64,000 nt of DNA from an uncultured Kordia sp. (lineage in GTDB: Bacteria; Bacteroidota; Bacteroidia; Flavobacteriales; Flavobacteriaceae), in contig NZ_CANMEZ010000001.1 in assembly GCF_947496985.1 (NCBI RefSeq), positions 1 to 64,000 of the forward strand, in the 5' to 3' direction. Positions 1 to 7,339 of the stretch are shown in pieces. Both the position numbers and the translations under genes were made by a program. A model generated the notes under the pieces. The model had not been told where the DNA came from. It saw only the letters and a list, made by a program, of their open reading frames with translations, and ran no database searches. The stretch's first letter is position 1. Each line of letters begins with the position of its first letter.

Positions 1-87
1 CGACCAAACTCGACCAAACTCGACCAAACTCGACCAAACTCGACCAAACTCGACCAAACTCGACCAAACTCGACCAAACTCGACCAA
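1..87. repeat. 10-bp tandem repeat array
   Basis: Eight perfect copies of CGACCAAACT are followed by a partial copy (CGACCAA, 81-87). The array runs off the left edge of the window, so its full length is unknown. The unit is far more GC-rich than the AT-rich DNA that follows. There are no spacers, so it is not a CRISPR array. It lies about 275 bp upstream of the first ORF and may mark the edge of a mobile or repetitive region. Confidence 0.95.
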
Positions 88-361
88 TGTTATTTTTTTT
101 CTATTAATCTTTGAAAATGATTAATAAATGAAGTTTTAAAAATAAAATGATAAAAGCAACGATCTAAAAAATAATATAATTCTCTTCTAAATAAAAATTG
201 TAAGATTTTAACTATTAATTAAGCTTTTGGTAGTTGGACTTAGTTTTTATTTTTTGTAATATGAAGAAATATGATTTCAGCTAATTTTACAAAGATCAAA
301 AAGAGGATTACTAATTGTTGCAAACAAATAGTAGTAAATAATACTATCGTAGTTCCTTTAA
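88..361. other. AT-rich non-coding stretch
   Basis: Together with the repeat this makes about 360 bases without a gene. I see no convincing ORF, RNA gene or terminator. It presumably carries the promoter of the small ORF and recombinase downstream, but no clear TAnnTTTG element stands out. Confidence 0.5.
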
Positions 362-562
362 ATGAAAGATGTAAAAGACATATCAGCATTAAAAGTAATA
401 TCTATTGAAGAATTAAAAAGCTTTGATGGACTTGCTGATATATCTAATGAAGAAGCTGAACACATCATACATACATTAAAAGAACTATCACTAATAACAC
501 ACAACATTATTACCGAGCATGGACAATCTTCAACAATTTCAGAGCTTCGCAAAGCAGAATAA
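362..562 (+). CDS. small protein of unknown function upstream of recombinase
   Basis: A 66-residue, rather acidic, soluble-looking protein with Ile/Leu/Glu-rich segments that would form helices. There are no cysteines, signal peptide or membrane segment. Its 3' end overlaps the start of the serine recombinase by 44 bp in another frame, which suggests co-transcription and translational coupling. The position invites the idea of a regulator or accessory factor of the recombinase, but I recognise no domain. The start ATG follows an AT-rich leader, and no other Met near the start competes. It could still be a chance ORF. Confidence 0.55.
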   Translation: MKDVKDISALKVISIEELKSFDGLADISNEEAEHIIHTLKELSLITHNIITEHGQSSTISELRKAE

Positions 563-2111
563 AAAAGGGGTAATCACAAAAAATGAAGCCGTAATCTACA
601 CGAGGGTTTCTGGTTCTAAGCAAGAAGACAATACAAGTCTTGAAAGTCAAAATATACAATGTACACAATATGCATCTCGACTTAAACTGACTATTAAACA
701 ATATTTTGGCGGTACGTATGAAAGTGCGAAAACTGATGATAGAAAACAGTTTAAAAAAATGATTACTTATGTGAAGAAGCATAGAATCGCTTTTATCATT
801 GTATATAGTATTGACCGTTTTTCGCGCGCAGGTGCAAGTGCAATAACCATTGTTGAAGAACTCAAAAAAATTGGAATCAATGTACTTTCTGTTACTCAGC
901 CTGTTGATGTGGAAACCTCTACAGGAATGTTTTTTCAAAATCTTAATTTACTATTCAGTAAATACGATAATGATCAAAGACGTGATAAAACCATCATGGG
1001 AATGCGTCAACGTCTTCTAAATGGGTATTGGATGGGAAAAGCGCCACTTGGATATAAAAATGCTAGAGATGCGAATAACGCTCCAATTATTGTTTTTGAT
1101 GAAAATGCTAAGTATATAAAAAAGATATTTCTATGGAAGCTCAACGAAAGTCTTTCGAATAAGCAAATACTAGATAAGTTAAGTTTATATGGTATAAAGC
1201 TTTATAAACAAAAATTGACTAACATTTTAAGAAATCCAGTGTATTGTGGTTTGATAGCACATAATCTTTTAGATGGAGAAATTATAAAAGGAAAACACAA
1301 AGGCATTATAACTAAAGATACGTTTTTAAAAGTAAATAATATTAATACGGGAACTGGTTATAAACAACACAAAGCAAATGACAATTTACCGCTTAAAGGC
1401 GGTTTTATTAAATGTGCTAAGTGCGAAAAACCATTAACAGGATATATTGTTAAAAAGAAGAATATCCATTATTACAAATGTGGAACTATTGGTTGTGGTT
1501 GTAATAAGAATGCAAACAAAATGAATCAGCTGTTTTTAAATATTCTTGAAAAGTTTCAGTTGGACAAAAAATTAGTAGCACCTTTGAAACTACAGCTTAA
1601 ATATACTTTCCAATATTTCAACAAATCAAATAAGGATAATGCAGCAACTCTAAAATATAATTTAAAGACTATTAAAGAAAAGTTTGAAAAGATTCAAGAG
1701 AGATACGCAATAGGCGAAATTGACACGGTTATTTACAATAAATTTTCTAAAAAGTTCAGCGAAGAAATGGACAAAATAGAAAACGAAATTAACAAAACTT
1801 CTTTTGAAAAATCGAACCTTGATTTTTACATAGATAAATCAATAAATTTAATTTCTAATTTACACAATATGTGGAACTTATCTGATTATACGCAAAAACA
1901 ACAACTTCAAAATTTGTTGTTCCCTAACGGAATTCTTTACGATAAAGAAAATGATACTTGTCGAACCCTTAAAACAAATTCAATCTTGGAATTAACTAAC
2001 TCTCTTTCAGTGATTTTGAACCAAAAAAATAGCGGACAAAAAAACAATAATGTTAATTTGTCCGCTTTAGTAGCGGGAACTGGACTCGAACCAGTGACCT
2101 TCGGGTTATGA
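519..2111 (+). CDS. large serine recombinase (integrase)
   Basis: A 530-residue site-specific recombinase of the large serine family. The N-terminal resolvase domain contains the nucleophile in Y-T-R-V-S (Ser31) and the SLESQ and Y-S-I-D-R-F-S-R motifs. A recombinase domain follows (around 170-290, with G-K-A-P-L-G-Y), then a zinc ribbon (C-A-K-C ... Y-K-C ... G-C-G-C, about 300-335) and a lysine-rich coiled-coil tail. Such enzymes integrate and excise mobile elements. The last residues, V-A-G-T-G-L-E-P-V-T-F-G-L, are encoded by the reverse complement of the 3' part of a tRNA-fMet gene, and the stop codon is within that copy. The start at 519 overlaps the preceding small ORF; the next Met is inside the catalytic domain, so this start is favoured. 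It is probably functional, since the catalytic and zinc motifs look intact. Confidence 0.93.
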   Translation: MDNLQQFQSFAKQNKKGVITKNEAVIYTRVSGSKQEDNTSLESQNIQCTQYASRLKLTIKQYFGGTYESAKTDDRKQFKKMITYVKKHRIAFIIVYSIDRFSRAGASAITIVEELKKIGINVLSVTQPVDVETSTGMFFQNLNLLFSKYDNDQRRDKTIMGMRQRLLNGYWMGKAPLGYKNARDANNAPIIVFDENAKYIKKIFLWKLNESLSNKQILDKLSLYGIKLYKQKLTNILRNPVYCGLIAHNLLDGEIIKGKHKGIITKDTFLKVNNINTGTGYKQHKANDNLPLKGGFIKCAKCEKPLTGYIVKKKNIHYYKCGTIGCGCNKNANKMNQLFLNILEKFQLDKKLVAPLKLQLKYTFQYFNKSNKDNAATLKYNLKTIKEKFEKIQERYAIGEIDTVIYNKFSKKFSEEMDKIENEINKTSFEKSNLDFYIDKSINLISNLHNMWNLSDYTQKQQLQNLLFPNGILYDKENDTCRTLKTNSILELTNSLSVILNQKNSGQKNNNVNLSALVAGTGLEPVTFGL

Positions 2112-2112
2112 G
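2068..2112 (+). repeat. 45-bp tRNA-derived direct repeat, copy 1 (putative att site)
   Basis: These 45 bases are identical to 7022-7066, which is the 3' part (from the anticodon loop onward) of the intact minus-strand tRNA-fMet gene plus three flanking bases. Identity stops sharply at 2113/7067. The 5' half of the tRNA is absent on the right of this copy, so it is a fragment and not a second gene. It overlaps the recombinase's 3' end, as expected for the attachment site of an element that integrates into a tRNA gene. Confidence 0.85.
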
Positions 2113-2249
2113 TTCATCTAAGGAATTGCGCCCTCTGATTATCAATTAATTAACCCTACTCTATTCTGCTAAAATTCTCAAATCGTATTCAGAAACGTAT
2201 TCGATTTTCTGATTAATACTTTTTCAAATATAATAAAAAACTATATTCT

Positions 2250-2525
2250 TTAGATATCATCCAACAACTCTAATTTTAATAATCTAAAAATAATAAAATC
2301 ATCATCATCTAAATCATTAATAATTTCTTCGTAGGTTATGCTAAAAGTTTTATTCAACATAGAACCATCTTGTAGATTAAATTCTTGTAATACACTTTTT
2401 GAAATTTCTTCAAAAATTATTTTTTCTTCAAAAGAAAAAACAAAGGTATAATATCCATTACTATAATTAATAAAAATACCTTCTTCGCTCTTAGTCTGTT
2501 GTGTTTCATAATAGCTCATAAGCAT
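2250..2525 (-). CDS. hypothetical protein
   Basis: About 91 residues from the ATG at 2525, which begins just after the Nudix stop at 2533; a longer frame reaching back to 2579 would overlap the Nudix gene by 47 bp and is less likely. The protein is acidic, with a run of aspartates near the C-terminus, and has no signal peptide or membrane helix. I do not recognise the family. It is the last gene of the minus-strand series beginning with the arginine decarboxylase and lies inside the interval bracketed by the 45-bp repeat. Confidence 0.55.
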   Translation of the reverse strand: MLMSYYETQQTKSEEGIFINYSNGYYTFVFSFEEKIIFEEISKSVLQEFNLQDGSMLNKTFSITYEEIINDLDDDDFIIFRLLKLELLDDI

Positions 2526-2532
2526 CAAATTT

Positions 2533-2949
2533 TTAATTAGCACTTCCGCGTTGTGTAAAGAAAAAGCGTTCCAAAGCATTCTTATCAGAAACTCCTAAAT
2601 ACTGACATGCTTCTATCCAATTTACCCATTCTAAAGCAGTAAATTTATGAGGCTCGCGTAATAAAAACGTTTTCTTTATATCCTTTAAAATAAAATAATG
2701 TCTAGTTAGTGTTGGCTTTTTATTGAATATGCTACAAAATGTTGAAATGTATTGAAAATCGTTATAGTTTAAGTGCACTCCAACTTCTTCAAAGGTTTCT
2801 CTTATTAAACAAGATTCGGGAGTTTCCCCTTTTTTAGAAAAACCACCAATAAGACCATATTCTTTTTTATCTGTATTTTTTCGTAATACCAAAACTTCTA
2901 AATTACTTACTATAAGTAATCTCGATTTTTCTTTATGTTTCTTTTTCAT
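2533..2949 (-). CDS. NUDIX hydrolase
   Basis: A 138-residue single-domain Nudix protein. The signature GX5EX7REUXEEXGU is complete: G-F-S-K-K-G-E, seven residues, then R-E-T-F-E-E-V-G-V at about residues 36-58. Family members hydrolyse nucleoside diphosphates linked to another moiety and need a divalent metal bound by the glutamates of this box. The substrate cannot be predicted. It starts one base after the stop of the preceding acidic small protein gene (2951), which implies one transcript with the polyamine genes, although no functional link is obvious. Confidence 0.85.
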   Translation of the reverse strand: MKKKHKEKSRLLIVSNLEVLVLRKNTDKKEYGLIGGFSKKGETPESCLIRETFEEVGVHLNYNDFQYISTFCSIFNKKPTLTRHYFILKDIKKTFLLREPHKFTALEWVNWIEACQYLGVSDKNALERFFFTQRGSAN

Positions 2950-2950
2950 T

Positions 2951-3232
2951 TTAATTCATATCATCAATGAAATCATTTTCATTTCTGCTTACGTCATCAT
3001 CTATGTCATTTTTATCATCTTCATAATTTTCGATTGAATCAGCCAGTTTTTTACTGACTTTTACTAAATATACAGTATCATCTGTTCGGACTTCTACAGC
3101 TTCAATGATTTCATTTTTAGCATTTTTAAATTTTATGATATCCAAATCATCATAACCATCAGGATATTTTTCTACTAAAAGATTTAATATTCTTTGTGTT
3201 AATTTTTGATAATCTACAATAACTCTTTTCAT
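2951..3232 (-). CDS. conserved small acidic protein, unknown function
   Basis: A 93-residue protein with a folded-looking N-terminal part (about 1-65, alternating strands and helices, including V-D-Y-Q-K-L and V-Y-L-V-K-V-S) and a very acidic Asp/Asn-rich C-terminal tail. No signal peptide or membrane helix is present. It lies 13 bp downstream of the deoxyhypusine-synthase-like gene and 1 bp upstream of the Nudix gene, so it is probably part of the same operon. I believe similar proteins accompany this polyamine cluster in other flavobacteria, but I cannot verify this. Confidence 0.65.
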   Translation of the reverse strand: MKRVIVDYQKLTQRILNLLVEKYPDGYDDLDIIKFKNAKNEIIEAVEVRTDDTVYLVKVSKKLADSIENYEDDKNDIDDDVSRNENDFIDDMN

Positions 3233-3245
3233 TACTTGGTAGGTT

Positions 3246-4217
3246 TTACATGTTTAATAAATAGGCAAAGATTAATGGTGCAACAATGGTAGCGTCACTT
3301 TCTATAATAAATTTTGGAGTATCGATATCTAATTTTCCCCAAGTAATTTTTTCATTAGGAACAGCTCCTGAGTAGGAACCATAACTTGTAGTAGAATCTG
3401 ATATTTGACAGAAGTAACTCCAAAAAGGTGTATCTTCCCGTTCCATATCCTGATACAACATTGGTACTACACAAATAGGAAAATCACCTGCAATACCACC
3501 GCCAATTTGAAAGAAACCAATTCCATTTTCTGAATTATCGGTATACCAATCTGCCAAAAAGGTCATATATTCAATTCCTGATTTCATAGTAGATGCTTTC
3601 AATTCGCCTTTCAGAACATACGAAGCAAAAATATTCCCCATGGTGCTGTCTTCCCAGCCTGGAACTACCATTGGTAAGTTTTTTTCTGCAGCAGCATACA
3701 TCCATGAATCTTTTAAATCAATTTCATAGTATTCTTCTAAAACTCCTGATAGTAACAGCTTATACATAAACTCATGTGGAAAATAGCGTTCTTCATTTTC
3801 TTCTGCTTCTCTCCAAATTTTAAAAATATGTTTTTGCAAGCGGCGAAATGCTTCTTCTTCAGGAATGCAAGTATCAGTGACTCTGTTGAGCCCTTTTAAT
3901 AATAATTCCCATTCGTCTGAAGGTGTCAAATCTCTATAATTTGGTACTCTTTTGTAATGAGAATGTGCTACCAAATTCATGATATCCTCTTCCAAATTAG
4001 CTCCTGTACATGAGATAATATGGACTTTGTCTTGCCGAATGATCTCTGCAAATATCTTACCTATTTCGGCTGTACTCATTGCTCCAGCTAACGAAACTAG
4101 CATTTTTGATTCTTGCTGTAATTGTGCCTCATATCCTTTGGCGGCATCTACCAAAGCTGCTGCATTAAAGTGTAAAAAGTGGTTTTCTATAAAGTTTGAT
4201 ATAGTTCCTTTATTCAT
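3246..4217 (-). CDS. deoxyhypusine synthase-family protein, probable homospermidine synthase
   Basis: About 323 residues from the ATG at 4217 (M-N-K-G-T-I-S-N-F, the usual start of this family). The frame extends to 4277 but would then overlap agmatinase by 68 bp. Eukaryotic deoxyhypusine synthase moves the aminobutyl group of spermidine onto a lysine of eIF5A; bacteria lack that substrate, and bacterial homologues are thought to act on free polyamines. The catalytic lysine is preserved in I-T-W-G-K-L near residue 295. The ATG overlaps the agmatinase stop (ATGAATAA), which indicates translational coupling. Since flavobacteria typically accumulate homospermidine, and agmatinase upstream delivers putrescine, homospermidine synthesis is the most plausible role. 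This is inferred from context. Confidence 0.85.
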   Translation of the reverse strand: MNKGTISNFIENHFLHFNAAALVDAAKGYEAQLQQESKMLVSLAGAMSTAEIGKIFAEIIRQDKVHIISCTGANLEEDIMNLVAHSHYKRVPNYRDLTPSDEWELLLKGLNRVTDTCIPEEEAFRRLQKHIFKIWREAEENEERYFPHEFMYKLLLSGVLEEYYEIDLKDSWMYAAAEKNLPMVVPGWEDSTMGNIFASYVLKGELKASTMKSGIEYMTFLADWYTDNSENGIGFFQIGGGIAGDFPICVVPMLYQDMEREDTPFWSYFCQISDSTTSYGSYSGAVPNEKITWGKLDIDTPKFIIESDATIVAPLIFAYLLNM

Positions 4218-5151
4218 AGTCATCTGTGTCTTTAAATTTTGAAATTTTAGAAAAAGGTGGGGTAACTTTAAAATCATCTACATTTTCATCTTCTTGAGTT
4301 TCCAAGAATTTATAAGAAAGCATTTTGTAATACAGTTTAGCTGCTAAAAACTCAGAACGCTTATTATTTTTTTCTGGGCATAATTCTACAATATCAAAAC
4401 CGACTACATTTTTTTCTTCAAATACTATTTTCAAAAACTCTAAGGTTTCATACCATAGTAAACCACCAGGTTCAGGCGTTCCAGTTCCAGGCATAATTGA
4501 AGGATCTAAAGCATCTAAGTCAAAGGTGATAAATACATTATTGGTAAGTAAATCAATCACATTATCCATCCAATACTCATTGGTTGCCATATTGTGTGCA
4601 AAAAATACTTTCTCCGCGTTCATTACTCGTGTTTCTGCAATATCCATGCTTCGAATTCCAACTTGCACTAAATTGCTAGTCTGACTTGCCTCGTAAACTG
4701 CACAAGCATGGTTACAACTGCTTCCTTCGTATTCTTTACGTAAATCGGCATGTGCATCAATATGCAATACCGTAAGACTATTAAAACACTCATTAAATGC
4801 TCGTATACTACCAATTGAAATAGAATGCTCACCGCCAAAAAGCGTAACAAATTTATTTTTGTTTATGTAATGTTTTGCGGTTTTGTGAACAGCTTCTACC
4901 ATAGCTTCAGGAGAACTATTTTCGGTAACAGATTCTGCTAAATAAATTCCTTTCTTATATACTTCCGTGTCTGTTTCTATATCATACAACTCCATATTTT
5001 CTGATGCTTCCAAAAAAGCGCCTGGTCCTTTATCTGCTCCTTTTTGCCAAGTACTTGTTCCGTCATAAGGAACAGGAATCAATACGATTTTTGCGGTATC
5101 TAGCTTTGCATATGATTCTGGGATTCCTGCGTAAGTTTTATTCGTTGTCAT
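4210..5151 (-). CDS. speB: agmatinase (ureohydrolase family)
   Basis: A 313-residue ureohydrolase that would hydrolyse agmatine to putrescine and urea. All manganese-binding motifs are intact: G-G-E-H-S, D-A-H-A-D-L-R and F-D-L-D-A-L-D-P. The start overlaps the end of the arginine decarboxylase by 14 bp and its stop overlaps the next gene by 8 bp, so the three genes form a tightly coupled unit. An arginase or formimidoylglutamase activity is formally possible, but the neighbouring arginine decarboxylase makes agmatine the obvious substrate. Compare the degenerate relative at 15604-16773. Confidence 0.92.
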   Translation of the reverse strand: MTTNKTYAGIPESYAKLDTAKIVLIPVPYDGTSTWQKGADKGPGAFLEASENMELYDIETDTEVYKKGIYLAESVTENSSPEAMVEAVHKTAKHYINKNKFVTLFGGEHSISIGSIRAFNECFNSLTVLHIDAHADLRKEYEGSSCNHACAVYEASQTSNLVQVGIRSMDIAETRVMNAEKVFFAHNMATNEYWMDNVIDLLTNNVFITFDLDALDPSIMPGTGTPEPGGLLWYETLEFLKIVFEEKNVVGFDIVELCPEKNNKRSEFLAAKLYYKMLSYKFLETQEDENVDDFKVTPPFSKISKFKDTDDYE

Positions 5152-6541
5152 TGTATCCTAAAATTTTTAAAAATTCTTCTGCCTTTTGTTGCTCTGCAAA
5201 AAGCTGTGTTGTGATATTTCCTTCGTTGTCTTTTTGTATTAATATTCGTTTGGGTTGTGGAATTAAACAATGTTGCAAACCTCCATAACCACCAATTGTT
5301 TCTTGATAAGCTCCTGTGTTAAAAAATCCTATGTAGAGTGGTTCGTTTTTATCATATTTTGGTAGATATATAGCGTTTACATGTTGTTCACTGTTGTAAT
5401 AATCATCGCTATCACAAGTAAGCCCTCCTAAAAGCACTCGTTCATATTCGTTATACCAACGGTTGATAGGTAGCATGATAAAACGCTTATTAATTGCCCA
5501 AGTATCAGGTAATGTTGTGATGAATGAAGAATTGATCATATTCCATTTTTCTCTATCATTTTGCTGCTTTTGATATAAAACTTCGTAAACAGCTCCACTA
5601 CTTTCACCAACTGTGAAGCTCCCAAATTCAGTAAAAATATCTGGCACATCTACACGAGCTTCTTGGCAAACTATGTTTACTTGATTGATAATTTCATCAA
5701 CCATATATTGATAATCATAATTGAAGGCTAACGAATTTTTTATGGGAAAACCGCCTCCGATATTCAAAGCAGTAAGCGTAGGACAAATCTTTTTGAGTTT
5801 CGCATATACTTTTAAACATTTATGTAATTCGTTCCAATAATACGCTGTATCGCGAATACCTGTATTGATGAAAAAGTGTAACATTTTTAGTGACACATTT
5901 GGTTTATCAACAATTTGTTCTTTGTAGAATTTGACAATATTTTTATAACCTATTCCTAGTCTACTCGTGTAAAATTCAAATTTAGGTTCTTCTTCTGATG
6001 CGATGCGAATACCAATATCAAATGTGGTATGAATTTGTTCGTTGAGTAGTTTTAATTCCTCATAATTATCAACTACAGGAATACAATTATAGTGTCCATT
6101 ATTAATTAATGTCGCAATATTATGAATGTATAAATCACGTTTAAATCCATTACAAATAATATAGGTATCATCTTTTATTTTACCCAGTTTTTTAAAATGG
6201 TTAACAATGTCAATATCGAAAGCAGATGATGTTTCTATATGCACATTGCTTTTTAGTGCCTCATTAATTACATAGTTAAAATGAGAACTTTTAGTACAAT
6301 AACAATAGTGATACTTTCCTTGATAATTATGTATGTCCATTGCTTTTTTAAACCACTTCTTTGCTCGTTGAATATTGTGTGAGATTTGTGGTAAATATGT
6401 AAATTTCAATGGAGTTCCATAGGTTTTAATTAACTCCATTATGTCAATACCATGAAAGTGTAAATTCCCTTCATGTAAAGCATATTCGTCTTGTGGAAAG
6501 TAATAAGTTTGATCCACAAGATCAATATATTTTGTTTTCAT
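5138..6541 (-). CDS. speA: arginine decarboxylase (PLP fold III)
   Basis: A 467-residue pyridoxal-phosphate enzyme of the alanine-racemase-fold decarboxylase group. The PLP-binding lysine is in Y-C-Y-C-T-K-S-S (about Lys84), the phosphate-binding glycine loop is G-G-G-F-P near residue 255, and the substrate-site motif C-D-S-D-D lies near 390. It is much shorter than the E. coli SpeA (about 658 residues) but has the usual length of the Bacteroidota form. It would convert arginine to agmatine. It is the first gene of the minus-strand operon, and a 22-bp perfect palindrome lies 45-66 bp upstream of its ATG. Confidence 0.9.
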   Translation of the reverse strand: MKTKYIDLVDQTYYFPQDEYALHEGNLHFHGIDIMELIKTYGTPLKFTYLPQISHNIQRAKKWFKKAMDIHNYQGKYHYCYCTKSSHFNYVINEALKSNVHIETSSAFDIDIVNHFKKLGKIKDDTYIICNGFKRDLYIHNIATLINNGHYNCIPVVDNYEELKLLNEQIHTTFDIGIRIASEEEPKFEFYTSRLGIGYKNIVKFYKEQIVDKPNVSLKMLHFFINTGIRDTAYYWNELHKCLKVYAKLKKICPTLTALNIGGGFPIKNSLAFNYDYQYMVDEIINQVNIVCQEARVDVPDIFTEFGSFTVGESSGAVYEVLYQKQQNDREKWNMINSSFITTLPDTWAINKRFIMLPINRWYNEYERVLLGGLTCDSDDYYNSEQHVNAIYLPKYDKNEPLYIGFFNTGAYQETIGGYGGLQHCLIPQPKRILIQKDNEGNITTQLFAEQQKAEEFLKILGYNDNE

Positions 6542-6585
6542 ATATGATCCTTACAATAAATTAAAATGTATGTATAAGAGTATGT

Positions 6586-6607
6586 CTTTAAAGTAATTAC
6601 TTTAAAG
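6586..6607. promoter_or_regulatory. 22-bp perfect palindrome upstream of speA
   Basis: The half-site CTTTAAAGTAA is followed directly by its exact reverse complement. It lies 45 bp upstream of the speA start codon. A perfect dyad of this length without a loop is the form of an operator for a dimeric regulator rather than of an RNA terminator. No matching regulator gene is identified nearby. Confidence 0.55.
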
Positions 6608-6982
6608 TTTCTAGTCTATATGTGTAATGAATTTCAGACTCTTAATGGTCTTAATAGCAAGGTGACGACAAGTGTTGCGTCAATATATTTTAATATGTAG
6701 TTTTTAACGGAAGTTAGCTCAATATTTCGGTTACTTATCCCATAAGCAGCTGTTGGATTTGACTTCCTAATTTCCAAAAGCCCGAAACTAAAAACACGTT
6801 TCATAATGCTTGGCTAAATGCTAGAAGCAAATTAGTATAAAAAAAGAAAAACACAAAAATTATTTTACTTAATTTTTTAAGAAAGAAGTCTTTATTTTAA
6901 GCGATCAAGACATTAAGTTAATAGTGATTCCTACAAAACTGTATTCACTTTTGTATTCATTTTGAAAAAATCGTCGGGTTAC
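6608..6982. other. intergenic stretch between speA promoter region and tRNA terminator
   Basis: About 375 bases without a convincing gene on either strand. It lies inside the interval bounded by the 45-bp repeats, next to the tRNA-side copy. I see no further repeat or RNA structure. Confidence 0.5.
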
Positions 6983-7013
6983 AAAAAAAGCCTCCACATT
7001 TCTGTGAAGGCTT
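6983..7013 (-). terminator. intrinsic terminator of tRNA-fMet transcript
   Basis: An 11-bp stem (left arm AAGCCTCCACA, right arm TGTGAAGGCTT, one G-T wobble) with a four-base loop. Read on the minus strand it is followed by a run of seven T. It begins about 10 bp past the tRNA 3' end. Confidence 0.85.
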
Positions 7014-7021
7014 GATTTATC

Positions 7022-7097
<76 letters not shown>

Positions 7098-7155
7098 ATA
7101 TTGGATTGCAAATATACAACCATTTTTGATTCTACCAACAAAAAGATAAACTTTT

Positions 7156-7338
7156 TTATTGTTCTATATTTCTTGCTTGAAATCCACTAACATCACCTTC
7201 TTCACTAACCACCTCTAATTCAATTGGATTACAGCAAATTTCGCAATCTTCAATGTATTTTTGAGTCGATACAGAAGTATCAATTAACATGGAAATTTCT
7301 TCCCAACAGTAGGGACATTGAAAGAAATGTTCGTTCAT
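7156..7338 (-). CDS. CPxCG-motif cysteine-rich small protein
   Basis: A 60-residue protein with two cysteine pairs, C-P-Y-C near residue 8 and C-E-I-C-C near residue 32, forming a likely small zinc ribbon. It belongs to the small CPxCG-related family, whose function is unknown. Its ATG lies 1 bp after the ABC-F stop, so the two are co-transcribed. The first motif reads C-P-Y-C-W, so the glycine of the name motif is not kept. Confidence 0.8.
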   Translation of the reverse strand: MNEHFFQCPYCWEEISMLIDTSVSTQKYIEDCEICCNPIELEVVSEEGDVSGFQARNIEQ

Positions 7339-7339
7339 T

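Noticed and set aside
1-87. CRISPR array
   Set aside because: The units are directly adjacent with no spacers, 10 bp is too short for a CRISPR repeat, and no cas genes are present.
510-938. A 142-codon minus-strand frame opposite the recombinase
   Set aside because: Lies wholly within the catalytic domain of the serine recombinase; its translation shows no family features.
2068-2112. A second tRNA gene
   Set aside because: Only the 3' part matches; the 5' half of the cloverleaf is absent, so no tRNA can form.
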